64,000 nucleotides of DNA from Ficedula albicollis (Eukaryota > Chordata > Aves > Passeriformes > Muscicapidae): the NCBI RefSeq assembly GCF_000247815.1, contig NC_021681.1, positions 8,124,082 through 8,188,081 of the forward strand. The letters are read 5' to 3'. Below, one piece after another: positions 13,194 to 26,400 of this stretch (position 1 is the first letter of the stretch; every line of letters begins with the position of its first letter). The position numbers and the translations under genes were made by a program. The notes beneath the pieces were generated by a model. That model saw only the letters and a program-made list of their open reading frames with translations. It did no database searches and was not told the origin of the DNA.

Positions 13194-16100
13194 AACTTAT
13201 TGTGATAAAACTTCTTTTGGTTAAAAAGGCCAAATACACAGATTTTTTTGGTACAAACTATCAAGTGATCATTCAATAACGTCTTAAAAAGAAACAGAAA
13301 GGCTACATTCAAAGAACATGCACAAGTGAATTCAGTATTTCATATGGGATACAAAGACAAAGAGAGTAATTTGTAAACTGTGAGATAAAAAAAGATATCA
13401 AGGGAAGAGAGATTGCCTTATATAACAAGCTTTGATTGTAAATAAAATGTCTGGGCAGGATGTTTAACTGTAATAAATTGGCTGTTTGGGTCTTTGCTGA
13501 CATGTCTTTTTAGCTTTATTGACATTAGTTATATTTGTATGGGACTTTATTGTATGGGAAAGAGTTTCTCATTTGGAATTTGAAAAACTAACAGTACAAA
13601 CATCTTGAAAGCACAGAAGATGCTGTTGGAGAGAGACTGAGAAGGCAAGAAGAAAAGAGCTCTCTTGCGTGTAAGAAAATCACAGAGAAGACAGGAGATG
13701 GAATGTAGATATATTTAATTGCATTTCAGGCAGGATCAGCATTTTGCTAGATTTCCTTTACTGGCCATTTGTAATGCAGTAAGAAAAGGGAGGAGGGAGA
13801 ATGAACCCTCTCCATACTGAATTATTGTAATCTGAGTCACCAGTGAAACCAAAGGATTAGACTTTGACTTATCTGGGAACGACATTCCTTCTATCCAGCC
13901 CTAGCATTCACCACTAAATGAACAACAGCTCTGCCCTCAAATTCCAGGAATATGGAAGCAGTTCATCAACCAGAGTCTGGAACAAGCCTAAATGTTACAT
14001 TAAAGACTCAAATAACTTTCCACTCTGTTCCATTGAGCTCTTCAAGCAAATTTAGTATTTTCATATTCTTTTCCTTCTTGGATATTCCCAGTTGAAATTT
14101 CCCCCTCCACATGTTGAATCCTTCTGTTTTCACCTAACAGGGTTCAAGAACCCACCCAACACTCAGACTTTTGGGAGATGTGGTCCTTGCAGGAGTTCAT
14201 GAAGCTCCAAGATGGAAATCCTGCCCTTTCCACTCTGAATTTCACTCCACAGGGCTTTTACTTGAAAATCTGCCATTGGAGAATGGAAAGATCTGTCCAT
14301 TTGGGGAAGATGTTTTGGCATATGGCTGGTGACACCTTTCTCCAACCAGGCTGACACAAGGTAATCACACATCCCCACTTTCCAAGAGGTGTGGTCTCAC
14401 TTGGACCATGGCAGAGCTCCCTCCTGTCCAGGATTTCAGGTATTTTCTCAGCTTAGAGATGATAATTCTCATGGCAAGACTAAGGAAACAATGGGAAAAT
14501 CTCAACACTCCAAAGCACAAAGAGAAGACACATCAAACACACTTGGGAAGAGGTCAGTGCTACTTCAGTGGGTCCTGTGTCACAGTAGCTTCAGTTTCTA
14601 AAATTAAATATTAGGAGCCTGGACAGATTAGAAAAGACTTATGGGGGGAAAAGGATTTAATGACTAGAATTTCTACCCTTCTTTCTTTCTAAACCCACAC
14701 TTTTTCCTTGCAAACAGGATGGCTGAAAATTTATCCCCAAATGTAGTAAGCACATGAAATCCATAGCCTTTAATGTGCAAATTCTATACTGCACAAGGGA
14801 ATAACTAATGAGCCACTATTTTAATGAATCAAGTTAAAATGGCAAGGTGACATATCTCATTTAGGGGAATGAATTCTTAATGTCACTGTAAGATGAGCCC
14901 CTCCTTCCCCTCTGAAGGGAAGAAAGCATTGGTTTGGGTTAAAGTCCTGCCTTTTTCGTGTTAGTTGCAGATTTTCCACAGTCCTTGAGAGCTCTCCATG
15001 GATCACACACTTCTGAAAAACGATGGCAGCTTTTGATCAGGGAAGTTACTGAACTTTAGACACAGCCAGGAATTACACAGCAAAGAAAGATGAACAGAAC
15101 AAGCCCTGCCATGGGTGCCCAAAACTCGGAGGGAGCAGGGTGGGCACAGAGCTGCCAGCAAAGGCTGCTGCCCCCCAGAGAGCAAACCTCCTTCATGATC
15201 TCTCTGCACCTCCCATTTCCTACTACCAAACACCTCCACATGTCCCCCTGCCATGAGCTGCTCCTGACAGGACAATTCCTGACCCACAGCTATTCCCAGA
15301 AGCAGATCTTCACTCCCCAGAATGGTATTCTGTGTCTGACTTCCTTCATGGTTCAAAGAAAATCTTTAAATCCGTGGTGAAAAACAATCATCACCCTAAT
15401 CCTTACCCTCTCTTGGCTCATTTTTTAGCTGTATTGGGAGTGGGTGATGGGGAGCTGGCAGCAGGGCTGTGGGGCTGCTTGGCCCTCAGGGAATTTGGTT
15501 CTGCCCATGAGAAAAGGCACTGAGGACAGGGTGGAACCTTGCCTGCCAGCCAAGGAAAATATGTGAGAAACTTGCTTCTGTCTGACCCTGAGCATTACTC
15601 AAGACAATGATCTGCCCAGTTAATTAACCCAGAAATCTGAAAGGATCTGCACTAAATTCCTGCACACTGCTGCTCAGGCTCCCGTAAATTCTTGATTCAC
15701 ATTGGCAGGTCTGATCCAAATCCCAGTAAAATCAATATGAATCCTTCTATCAACTTCCCTGCACTTTCTGAGTCATTTCAAAGCTCCACTGACCACACAA
15801 GTTTTCTCAAAGCAGTATTTAAAGAAAAAGGGTATTTGTACCATTACACTTTCAGTCTCCCACCCCCAGTATCTGCACAAGATTACCACAAAAAACCTAC
15901 ATCATGCAGTTCACTGAGCTGCTATCAGACCATCATTTGCTTGCAGACAATATTGCGAGAAACAAGAACTGATTCAGTAAATGTTAATATTTCTCTTCTA
16001 GTCCTGGCTGGTTAGCACAACTCTGAGCAGCCAGTGATGGACAGGACACCCAGTGCCCAGCAGGCACATGTGGCTGTCACTGACTGAAGGAGAGCAATCC

Positions 16101-17881
16101 CTCAGGATTGTGTAAACAGTGCTCAAACATGGCAAGGTGCTGTGGACAAGTATTTAAGTAATCTCTGTTCCTGGGAAGTGAAAGAGGCTGGAATCACCTG
16201 TCTATGAAAAGGGAGTAGGGAAGAGCAAGGCTTTGATTTACTGAGGGGGAAGGACTCTGCAGCAGATGGCTGATAACCTCTTTATGCAAAGCCCACAAGC
16301 TACAAAGATTGAAGAAGGAATGAAGGGCCATCTTGGAAATAGGAAAATAATTTATTCATAACCAATTGTCCATTACTGTTCACAAAGATATTGTCAGAGT
16401 CCTGGAGTCCTAAATGTATTCATTATTTCAAATTGTTCCATTTATTTCTTCAGCAAATAAGCTATGTATTCTGAAGGCACTGAAGTTGTGAAATGTACAA
16501 TTGACTATTCCATTCACAATCTGCATTGTCTTGGATAGCTGAATTATTTGCATAGTTTAATTACATAACACAGAGCAGGAAAATTGAGCCTTTAATCACT
16601 GTGAGTAATGCTTACTCAAGGAAGAAGTCCTATTGAAGTCCAAAGAGTAAAGACTTTTCAACATTAGAAAATGAGTCAGAATCTGGCCTTATTCATAGTT
16701 TGTGCTCTGAGGTAGTTTTACTCCTTGCTTTTCAAATACGTACCTATCAAACACAGTATTTCCAGGAAGCAGCAATAAATGCCTTTTGACTTGCTTAGTC
16801 AGCCAGCATAGGACCAATCCAAAACTGAAATGATGAGAAGAAGGATATGAAACTCAACAACTCAGGCTGAGGAATGAGAGGAGGGAAATACCTGTTTCTC
16901 CAGAGCCTCTGTGGTCATGAAGTACAAACACTCCTGTTAAAAAAAAAAAAAGAAAGAAAACACAAAAAACTACAAAACAACCAATGTTCCAGCCTATTTT
17001 AGAATTTAGATAAATATTGGTAGGTTAAAATAAAGTCTAAAATATCATACAGCAAATGAAAAATAAGACAGAACTGCACATGATTATCTTTTAGAACCAC
17101 CAAAGAAAATTATGAGCTGTTCTGTCATCATTTCTGGAGGTCTTTAGGAGGGATCTAAATTGCTATTGTGGGAAAAGCACTAAAAGAAAAAACTACAAAC
17201 ATATGCTAACTTGCTGTGGTTTGTTTGCCAATTAACCACACACCAACACTCCCCAACAAATTAGACAAAGTCAACAAGCCATATTCTTTATTGAGACAAG
17301 TGCAGTAAAGGAGACAGCAGCACCATGAGCTGACAGAGCCCCTGTGCACCCTACTAACAGTGACAGCAGGGGTCTGAAGTGGAGCCATGGTGTAAGTGCT
17401 GAGCAGCACAAAGGGCTCAGCCCCAGGGCAGCTGCTGTCAGTGGGCACCTGTAACCTGCATGTGCACCTGCAAGGGAGAGGGTTATGGGAGGGCTAAAAG
17501 AGAAGAATCTCCAAAATATAGTTTTTATATGTTTTTTTTCTTTTTACTTTAAAGAACATATTTTACTAAAACAGTGATTTCGGCAACAAGAAATTCGAAC
17601 TGAGTCAGAATTAGTTTTATCAGGCATTTCTGATAGATGTCTCCAACTTTCCTTGAAAAGGAAAAGGTTCAAGTCTACCTTGTTCTATTTAGAGATTGAG
17701 CCAAATCAACTCTAAAAGCTGGTCTAGCCAGTAATTTGAATGTCAAGTTATTTGCCTAACTTCATTATTATTTCAGTTTGTACCTGCTTAGTAGAGTTTT
17801 GCCCACACCTGGTGTGTTTGATTCATTACAAGAGCTTGCTAATAAATAAACTTTTTAATAATAGAATTTTGTGTCTTACAC
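13194..17881. other. Non-coding sequence
   Basis: Unique sequence with no recognisable gene or transposon. Overlapping open frames of up to 117 codons at 15003-15523 occur on both strands in a slightly GC-richer patch and resemble no protein I know. An A13 run followed by an A-rich stretch lies near 16938-16980. Confidence 0.65.
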
Positions 17882-18316
17882 TGATGCCCTAAATCTTAGC
17901 TTTTGTATTTTTTAGATTCTTTACTGCCTTAGTGTGTAACTCTGAACTTCATATAAAGTGTTAGCAACTTCTCTTCACAGTTTAGTTGGACAAAACAATC
18001 CTATTCCATCCCAAGAACCAAGGACCCCCTTGCAGCTTCAGGCCCAAAAAGTGAGTTGGGGACAGCAATCTGGGAGGATGTGACTTCATAACCAGCAGTT
18101 GTAACTGGACAATTAACCCCAATATGTAAATGGACTAAAACTTACAAAAGTGTGAAAACCTGTGACCGGGGATCCATCTTGGGTCCATCTTGGGTATAGC
18201 CATGGCTGAGCTCTTGTACTGCCCATGGTGTATCCTCTGAAGGCCTTTTAATTAATATCTACTTTATTCCTTTAACATTGTCTAGCCTCTGCTCTAGGTA
18301 GACTCGCAAGGCATTA
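17882..18316 (+). mobile_element. Solo LTR of an endogenous retrovirus, ERVL-like
   Basis: The element starts TGATGCCC (17882-17889) and ends AGGCATTA (18309-18316), an eroded version of the inverted terminus GGGCATCA. The four bases ACAC flank it on both sides (17878-17881 and 18317-18320), consistent with a target-site duplication. Its interior agrees with what I recall of avian ERVL-type LTRs: a poly-purine/CCCCCTTGCAG segment near 18028, a doubled TCCATCTTGGG at about 18173-18196, and a 3' tail with CTACTTTATTCCTTTAAC near 18260. No second LTR, gag, pol or env lies nearby, so this is a solo LTR left by recombination. The exact family is not assigned. Confidence 0.75.
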
Positions 18317-18965
18317 ACACTAAAACAAAGTTATCACTTATATCTTGGGCCTTTTATCCTCCTTCCTGGAAAATGGAAGTTACTTGTGTAGAGGATTTCA
18401 AAATTTAATTTTGTTTTCCTTGGGAAAAAAACGCTGTGAATTTTCAAACCTCTCCAATATTGAAAAAATTGGTCTGGATCAAAATGTTTCAGCATTGATA
18501 GATTTGATGGAGGATGTTATGCAACAGGAGACAATAAAGGAGAAGAGGCAAAAATATTTTCAACTGTTCAAACCCAGACACTACTCACTGCAAAGCATTG
18601 AGGGAATGTGGGCTTTCTGGTGGCAGCAGTGGTTTGGGTTTTGTTTTTGCTTTAACATATTCCATCTCTTAGATTAAGCATTCAGACTTCAGGTCTCTGA
18701 ATCCTTCAATTAGGCTTGTGCAAGCGTACCCAGACGTTTTATGCTCTTCCCCTTCCATCCTCCTCTTTCATTTTCTCTTCCTGCTTCCCCATCCTGGCAG
18801 TGCAGCCTCAGACTTGGCAGGAGCTGCTGGGCTCCAGCCAGCTGCTACTACAGGCTCAGGTGGTGCTTTCAAGGCACAGTCCTGCAGCAGGGTGGGGTTG
18901 GATTGCAGGCTGCGAACCAAAGCCACGCTGCACAACGCCATGCAGAGCACAACACACGGCTGCAG
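18317..18965. other. Non-coding sequence between LTR and CTG repeat
   Basis: Unique sequence. An open frame at 18345-18677 (+, 110 codons) has no recognisable domain or support. From about 18780 the DNA becomes GC-richer toward the CTG repeat. Confidence 0.6.
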
Positions 18966-19015
18966 CTGCTGCTGCTGCTGCTGCTGCTGCTGCGCTGCTG
19001 CTGCTGCTGCTGCTG
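18966..19015 (+). repeat. Interrupted CTG/CAG microsatellite
   Basis: Nine CTG units (18966-18992), the dinucleotide CG, then seven more CTG units (18995-19015). The two-base interruption shifts the phase, so one minus-strand frame reads as a run of alanines followed by a run of glutamines. The open frames across it (up to 152 codons at 18768-19226, -) owe much of their length to the stop-free repeat and resemble no protein I recognise. No splice or coding support is seen. Confidence 0.95.
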
Positions 19016-20037
19016 CGAGGGAGCCTCTCCACAGGTACCACCCACACAGGTGAGCAAGGACAGGGAGCTGCCCCTCTCCCAGCCAGCTCAGACACTGCAT
19101 GGCACTGTCAGCACCACCCTGTGCCAAACTGAGCACATCCCATTTGTCTAAAGCACGCTGCACCCATGCCTTTTCTGCCAAAATCGAGCTAGGCCTCCTT
19201 TTGCTTTGTTTATGGGTCTCAGACAACGGCTGTATAGTTCAGTTCCTCAGTACCCTACCCCATCTAGCATGTTAACTTTTCACTGAGGTCTAAGGGAATA
19301 AACCTAGCTACAGAGAACAGAAGAAGCCATTCCCTTTCCCTGGGTCTTCATCTGGCAGTGTTAAACCTCAAGGCTCCAGAGTCACAAGCTCGCTGCTCTC
19401 ATGGGCAAATTGCTTATATGAAAAAGGAATGATCAGATTTGATGGAGACAAATAGCAGGTCTGCATTAAGTTCAGTCAAGCAAATCAAACCTATTTCTTA
19501 GCAACTCAATTATATGATATGAGCTACCCTCTTCTTTAAGACAACCAGAATTAGGCACAGGGGAAAGCCAGATGGACAGAGGTGTCCCCATAGAAATGGG
19601 AACACCCAACCCTGACGGAAATCTTCAACAGCAACTGATTTCTGCCACAGCTCCTGCCAACTGGCATGCTAAAGAATCAGCCCCATTTCTAAGATTTCAG
19701 TAAAGGAAATAAAGCACCTGCTATACAAGGGGATACATGAGATCAACTTCACCCTTTCAGTGGTGCAGAATGAAAGAGTTAAAAGAAGTTCCTGCACACA
19801 TTCTACACAAACTTCTATGCCCAAAGGCACTGCATTTGGCTTCCTGTAACTTATGTTTTTCCTTTTTACTTATCCCTAGTGGTTCATTATTGCAGGCCTT
19901 TTGACTTGTGAGAACAAGACTCATGATTCCCTCTGGGAGTTTTGCTGCTGCCCTCTCGCTCCCCACTCCTCCCTTTGTTTATCATCTTCCAGCCACCTCT
20001 CCCATCCTGGCTGGGAAAGGAGGCAAAAGGCAAAATT
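19016..20037. other. Non-coding sequence
   Basis: No gene or repeat recognised between the CTG microsatellite and the 71-bp tandem duplication. Only short open frames without recognisable products are present. Confidence 0.65.
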
Positions 20038-20179
20038 CATCATTTCTCCCTCCTTCACAGTCTCATTTCAAAATAATTTTGCTCTTAACAAGAGAAACAC
20101 AACCATAACATCATTTCTCCCTCCTCCACAGTCTCATTTCAAAATAATTTTGCTCTTAACAAGAGAAACACAACCATAA
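20038..20179. repeat. 71-bp tandem duplication (two copies)
   Basis: Copy 1 is 20038-20108 and copy 2 is 20109-20179, directly abutting. Only one substitution (TTCACA against TCCACA) is visible. The duplication carries an in-frame-looking open frame in both copies but no recognisable product. Confidence 0.95.
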
Positions 20180-23104
20180 TGTGAAGACACTCTGGTGTCT
20201 CAAGCCAGACAGGTTTATTCAGAAAGCAGAGAGAGAAACCACAGCCCAAGTTAACAGCAGAGACCCAGAGCACCCTCTGAGCTGTTGGCTGTAACCCACC
20301 TGAATCTCCCCCTCCCTGATAATAAGTCTGTGATTTAGGCAAATCAGGCCTCAAATACTTCTTGCTTGCAAGTCTCCTACCCTTGCTTGCAAGGGTAAGA
20401 TTCAAGTCCTTAAAAGAGGCAGAGGCTGCTTTTGCAGTGTCTGCAGGTGCTTGCAAAAGTGTTGTTGCACCAAAAAGAAACCCTCTTCTCTACTACTATC
20501 AATCAGATAATAGACATACTCACATTAGTCTTTGTTACATTTGCTGATTTATTTCTTTAGCACAGTTTTTCACCCTGCCAGTCTTTCTGCCTGTCTTCCT
20601 GGTTGAAAGAACCAATTTGTGAATGTACCAGCTGCCTCTATGATTGCAGAAAAATATGTTAATATTTCAGACCTTATTTTTTCCTCTGTCTTCCACTCTA
20701 AACAGGAACCTGTGACACGAGGTGGAGTTGCATTCTTCTCTCTTTTGTCCAGCCACCTTTGACTTCCACACGGCACAGAACACCTGACTGAAAGAGCATG
20801 GGAAGCTGAGCTCAGGAAAGATGAAAGTGGTTGAAGGAAAAAAGGTAAAAAATATAATTTACTTCAGGATTTTTTAAAATGTGCCCATTTTTCTTGTGGA
20901 TGCAATAGTGTGCGATGCACATGTTTTATTTTCTTTTTTAAGAATAAATAATTTGCAGGTGTGTGGAGCTCTGCTGCAACAAATATTTCAAACTGAAGCT
21001 ACCTTTTCTTCATATGATTAATATGCTACATTAAAGCTTGCTTATAAATTAAAGGAACAGAATATGATGTACTGCAAAGGAGTTGTATATTTCCCCTGCT
21101 AAGCTACAGTGACTGTAAATCATTTCCATCACACTTCATTTTTAATTTGAATTCATAAAAGGTTGTACATTTTTTTGTGGTTTTAAATAAAAAAAAAAGA
21201 TTAAAGGCTGTAAATTTAAGTGTTTATTAAAGGAAAAAATATGCTGATCTGAAATTTCAGGAATTAAAATATATGTAAAATATAAGAAAGGAGAACAGGT
21301 AAGATTTCTAGTTAAGCCCTGGGAATTTAATGTGAAATTTAAGGTTTTCTAATGTAAATGCATCTGTACTTGGTGAAGTGAGAGTGGTAGGGGAAGGTGA
21401 GGGTGAGCAAATGGAAGGAGTTTCCCCAGCTATACCCAGGTCAGGGGTCTGTGAAGTTATGGTAGCTGATCATTGAAGAAGTGGAGCCTACAGAAACAAA
21501 AAATAAATAAAAATTAAAACCATTCCCCACAAGATGCCAAAGCTCACTGCTGCCCTTCTGTGAGCATAAGTCACCAAGCTGGACTTGGAGATATCATAAC
21601 CTCATGAGGCCAGACGCCAAGTGAACATCCAGATCTCATTTTTGGCAGCCACAAGGTCATGTCTAGAGAGCCAAGGAGCATCAGGGTTACTGTGCAGATC
21701 AGGCTTCTGCTGAGTGGGGGCTCTGTGGTGGAATTCTGCTTATTACTCCTCTCATCTCATTTAAGGAGACATCACCATAATTAATATGATGACCAGCAGG
21801 GGGAAGTCATTTTAATCACATTAGCAGCAAAGAAATCAACATGGCATCAGACTAAAATTTTGCAAGTACAGTGAACTAGATTACAACTGTTTTTAATGCC
21901 TCTTTCAATGAACTGTTTCACCCAGCAGTAGCAATCTCACAGGTCTACTCTTGATGGAAAAAATAGCCCTGGTTCTACACATAGAAAGAAATTCATAATT
22001 CCATAAAAATTAGCAGCCTCCCTCCCTCACCTCTCCATTGATTGATTTCAGTGGGAACCTGTGTTTAAAATAAATCTTGTAATATTTTTTATTGTGTAAG
22101 AATGCAGATAAGTAGTTCAAGGTCCTTTCTGTATCCCACATGGTTTAATATGGACACTAGTGGAAGCAAACTTTTCAGAACAAACTGGAAGGCCACGTTT
22201 GAAATGGCACAGCACATATTTCAAATGGAAACACTCTTATTTCACATTGTAGCTGCTGGGAGTTCCCAGAGAGCCCAAGTGCAGTGGGCAAGCCTCAGGA
22301 CTGCCTTGCCTTTCAGGGCAAGCTAAGAGCAACATCCATGTAAAATAAACATGGAGTTTGAGATTTGTGCTCTATGCAAGATGAGAATCACCTCAGCCAG
22401 GATCACAACCCTGCACTTGATGTCTGGAGCAAGTGGAGGAAAACCCCAGCCAGCAGGACCCAACAGGCTGCTCGGAGAATCATATTTATATCAGGTGCCC
22501 CAAGAATGTTGTTTTTCTTGGCATTTCCTGCTTGACCGGTTCTCTTCCTAACAGCCAAACTTTGTTTGTCTTAATGTAAGATGTTTACTTTTGCTGTGAT
22601 TACAGTAAAAGCCCATGCTCTCATCAGCCACAATTTGCAGAAAACAATGCAGGGCAGGAAATCAACTCCTAACAGTGTCCAACAAACTGAGCCTGTGACA
22701 TTTCTGCTAGGGACAGTGGCAAAGTAATGAGCAATCTCCTAATTACTCAGAAGCTCTTTAAGTAAGCACATTACCCCCAGTGATGCTAAATTGACACCTC
22801 TTGCAGGCAAACTGCTTAGTCACAATTTAGCCAAACAGGAGCTGCAAACATGCATAGACTCTTCAATCAATCAGCTTTTGTCAGTGATGAAAAATAAGTT
22901 TATTCTTTTTATATAGAAGCTTGTTTTGTTGCAGCTATTGGGTTACAACATTTTGTCTTATTTACAGATCCTCTCTGCTGTAAATTCTTGTAAAGTCTGC
23001 CTTCCTAGCCAGTTAAAGCCTTCTCTAGAAATGAGTGGGCTCTGCAAGAGCAAAATCAGTTCCTAAGCTGAGGTCCAGACCCAATGATGAAGTTTCACAG
23101 TAGT
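20180..23104. other. Non-coding sequence
   Basis: Unique, mostly AT-rich DNA. A small hairpin ACCCTTGC-TT-GCAAGGGT lies near 20380-20397. Sequence around 21730-21870 contains a strong CTCF-like motif (listed separately) between AT-rich segments with TAAT cores. No gene is supported. Confidence 0.65.
21790..21806 (+). promoter_or_regulatory. CTCF-like motif
   Basis: TGACCAGCAGGGGGAAG matches the 17-base core of the vertebrate CTCF consensus (YGRCCASYAGRKGGCRS) at every position except the fifteenth, where A replaces C. This is the best such match I noticed in the window and points in the + direction. The other candidate (7679-7698) points the opposite way, so the pair would be divergent. Binding is inferred from the motif alone. 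Confidence 0.45.
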
Positions 23105-23430
23105 CTTCATTTGCTGCAGTTTCTATGCACAAAAGTCAGCCCCTCCAGCTGTGCAGCATCTGCACACTGAGGGAGGTGCCCTGTGTCCCAGCTCACAGGT
23201 GACTTATGCAGATGTTGAGCAGTGTGGGCCCCAGCTCTGCCCTCAGCCAGCACCACCAGTGACCAGCTCCAGATGGACTTTGTGTCACTGCTCACAGCTC
23301 TGAGCAGGCAGAGCAGCTCATTTCCAGCCCGTCTCTCTGTCCCTTCCTCTGCTCCATATCCCACGTGTTGTCCGTGCAGATATCATTGTTTGCTATGTCA
23401 AAAGCACTGCATAAGTCAAGGTAAGCAATA
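23105..23430 (-). mobile_element. CR1 LINE reverse-transcriptase remnant
   Basis: On the minus strand, codons at about 23421-23380 read YLDLCSAFDIANNDI, an eroded form of the CR1 reverse-transcriptase block LDFSKAFDTVSH. Exactly 62 codons downstream in the same frame, 23234-23208 reads LGPTLLNIC, matching the VLGPxLFNI segment that follows at about 64 codons in intact CR1. Further on, LSVCRCCTAGG stands where CR1 has the catalytic FADDTKL motif, so the active-site aspartates are lost. In-frame stops occur at 23292-23294 and 23193-23195. It is a dead 5'- and 3'-truncated copy. Confidence 0.85.
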
Positions 23431-26400
23431 CCCACCATTCTCATCATCAAAGAATGGTGTTACTCTTCTGCAATTTCCAGGGAATATAGGATTCTTCTTG
23501 CCCTCCCTTATTTCCTAAACTCAATGTAAAAAAAGCTTTTCTGTCCAACATAAAAAAAAATAAATTTTATTTAAAGGGAGCTTGAATTATTTAAGATGCA
23601 TAACTGAAAATGTGCATTTTTAATACCAGCTACAAAATCAAATAATACAGATTGTATAATACCAGTTATAGACTGGATGTTAAATTGAAAATCAGGTGTG
23701 AAATTAATATACTGACTTTCTCCATGTTTTATATGTAATATCTGCTGAAAGATCCAGTGCAGAGTGTTTTCTTATTCATTTCCATGAGCTCAGAACCAAA
23801 ACCCCAGCTTTCACTGTCAGGCAGCTATGAGAAAACACTGAGTTCTTTAATGCCAGCCTCTAATAAAGACAGGAGACACTCTAGGCAAGAAAACCAGCTT
23901 GCACTCTAGAAATGGCAATGAGATCTATAAGTGATGATTGCTCTCCACAGAAATCATGAAGTTCCAGCTGCATGGTGTTCAGCTACACCCTGCTTGACAG
24001 GGCTGGAGTACCTAAGGAACAAGACAGGATATTGGGACCAGGATAACAAGACCAAGGATGAAAATAATTTTGGAGATTATCCAACATACTCCATAACCCC
24101 AAAATGTCTCTTCCTATTCCAAAGTCCAGCCAGAGTGGAACAGAGTGGAGTTTAAGTAAATCTGCTCTATAGACAAGACCATTATAATGAAAAGTGATAG
24201 ATCCATTATTAATTTCATCTTTGCTTCCATTGTTTTGCAGTTAGACATTATTTACTAATAATTCTATACCATAAACTCTAGCCCCTAAATGCAGATTAAA
24301 ATACCTTTAATTGCACACTGTCCTTGGTGGTACTTTTTACCACTCTCCTAAAAGCCAATGTTCAAAAAAATTGTCTCCCTGAGATAGAGTGACTCAGAGT
24401 ATGACTCAGTGTTTTCTTTCATAAAAGGACTCCGTTCCACTTGTTTCCTGTTTTAAGTTTTATAATAGACTGTGATAGAACTAAGATATGCACATTGCAT
24501 AGTACCACTTTGCAAGTTGATTTACTACCGCACAAACCATTTAGAGTTCTCCAAAGAAGCTTTGAAGGCTTTTATATCAGAATCTTTCTCCAAGGCCTGC
24601 TTTGGTACCAATACTTGATTAAATTAAAACCTAATTATAGTCTAAAATGAATGATGTGCATTTTCTCTCCATTAGACAGACCTATTTGCATTCCATGAAA
24701 GGCCACTGGCATGGCAGCGTGCCATTTGATTCTGTTTAAATCAAAGATGTCCCAATGGAATTTGCTTTTTCCCTACCAGCTATATTTGTCTTTTCTAATG
24801 GGTGCCCAGGGCCTAAAGGTTTCACCAGCCCTCATTACCTGAGGCAGACAGTGCATGAAACCATTTAATTGGCAGTAGTCAGTCCACTGAGCCAGTCCTT
24901 TGCTCTGCTTCATGCCAACCTCCACTGATGCTGTTTACCAGACATTTTGCTCAGATTTTGTTTCCAAGTGAGAGAGGCATTTTTCAGTACCTGAAACCCA
25001 CCATTAACCATCTTCCCCTTCAGGTGTTCTCTTACTTGTTCCCAGGTATTTTGTTGAGCAGAAACTCACTAAAGCATAGCAGCATTCACACAATTAGTGA
25101 AATTTAATTATCTTCTTCTAAGGAAAGCTGTTCTTAAGTTGCAACCAGAACAATTATGGTGTTTTAGCTGAAAACAATGGAATGGCATTTTTCTATTTAT
25201 TGTACAAACATTTTCAAGGGGTTTCTTGTTTTAAAGCATGAAATTTAAAGCACTCCCCATTGAGTTGGTATTGATAGAGAAAATTTCATCTGTGGCATAA
25301 AAAGCAGCACTGTTGTCTGCTTTGACAGAAATAATTTTAATTTTTATGAGAATGGAAGTGGCTTGGTCATTTATAATCAAGAGAAAGCAAACAAAGAAAA
25401 GCAAAGCCCTGATCACTTTACAAACCTCCAACACTCCTCCTTGAATTTCTGACAACATTGTGAATGCAATGAATATGAGATTTAAGAGTCCACAAAAACT
25501 GACATTTGTCTTCAGGCATTTCCTGCTTCCTTCCTTGCTCCTGGGGCGGAACAATTCTGCCTCTGCTGTGCTTTGGACTCCTGCTTACCACTGCAGAAGA
25601 GAGAACAGAGCCCAGTCCTTCTCCAGCCTTGGGCTCAAAATTCCTGCACCCAGAGACAGCTCTTGAGATGTTCCCAGCACGTTTCCTTTAGGCAAGCCAA
25701 GATCCTTCCGTGTTCCTGCACATTTTTTACCATTTCTCAGAAGCCACGCAGTACACCTTTCCAAACCACTTTGTCCTTTTTTTCCTGCGTATCCTCACAA
25801 AGTGCAAAGAGGAGTCACTTCCCAATCTCAGTATTAGGGGCCATGTGAGATGTAAATTGGGACCAAGCCCAATGCTTTCCCTATGGGTCACAAACTGAAC
25901 ATCTAAGAGCACTTTTCCTATTTTCCCTTTCCTACACCTCCTGCAGAGCTTGCTCAAAGAGGCCATTGCAAAGGCCAGTGATCCACCTACCGCACCACAT
26001 TTAAGACAGTAATTTGTTGATTCATTTTGGTAAAAAGTATTTAGATAGGAATATTCCTCACTGCCTCTCTCAATTAATGTTATAAACAAACTTTACACTA
26101 AGTTATATATTTCAAAATTAATATAATAGGAAACTATTTTTTTGTCTCATTTCTTCCATGTAGGCTATAAAACTCACATAAAATCTATAATGAAAGAGCA
26201 ATCAGATTCTCAGCAATTATTTTTTTCTTCATACATGTCACTGGAACTTTTCTGAATTGAACCTGCTTAGCCCGTAATGGAAAACAGTCGACTGAGAGAA
26301 TTAAATATTCTTCTGCTAAAACATATCTGTTAAATCTCCATTTGTTCTGCTGCTTTTCTGAAACAAAATCTGTTGTTAAGTTTTCTACAATTACCTCTTC

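Noticed and set aside
18768..19226. 152-codon frame with poly-Ala and poly-Gln runs
   Set aside because: The runs come from the interrupted CTG repeat and the flanks resemble no known protein. Frames of 110-138 codons exist on the other strand across the same repeat.
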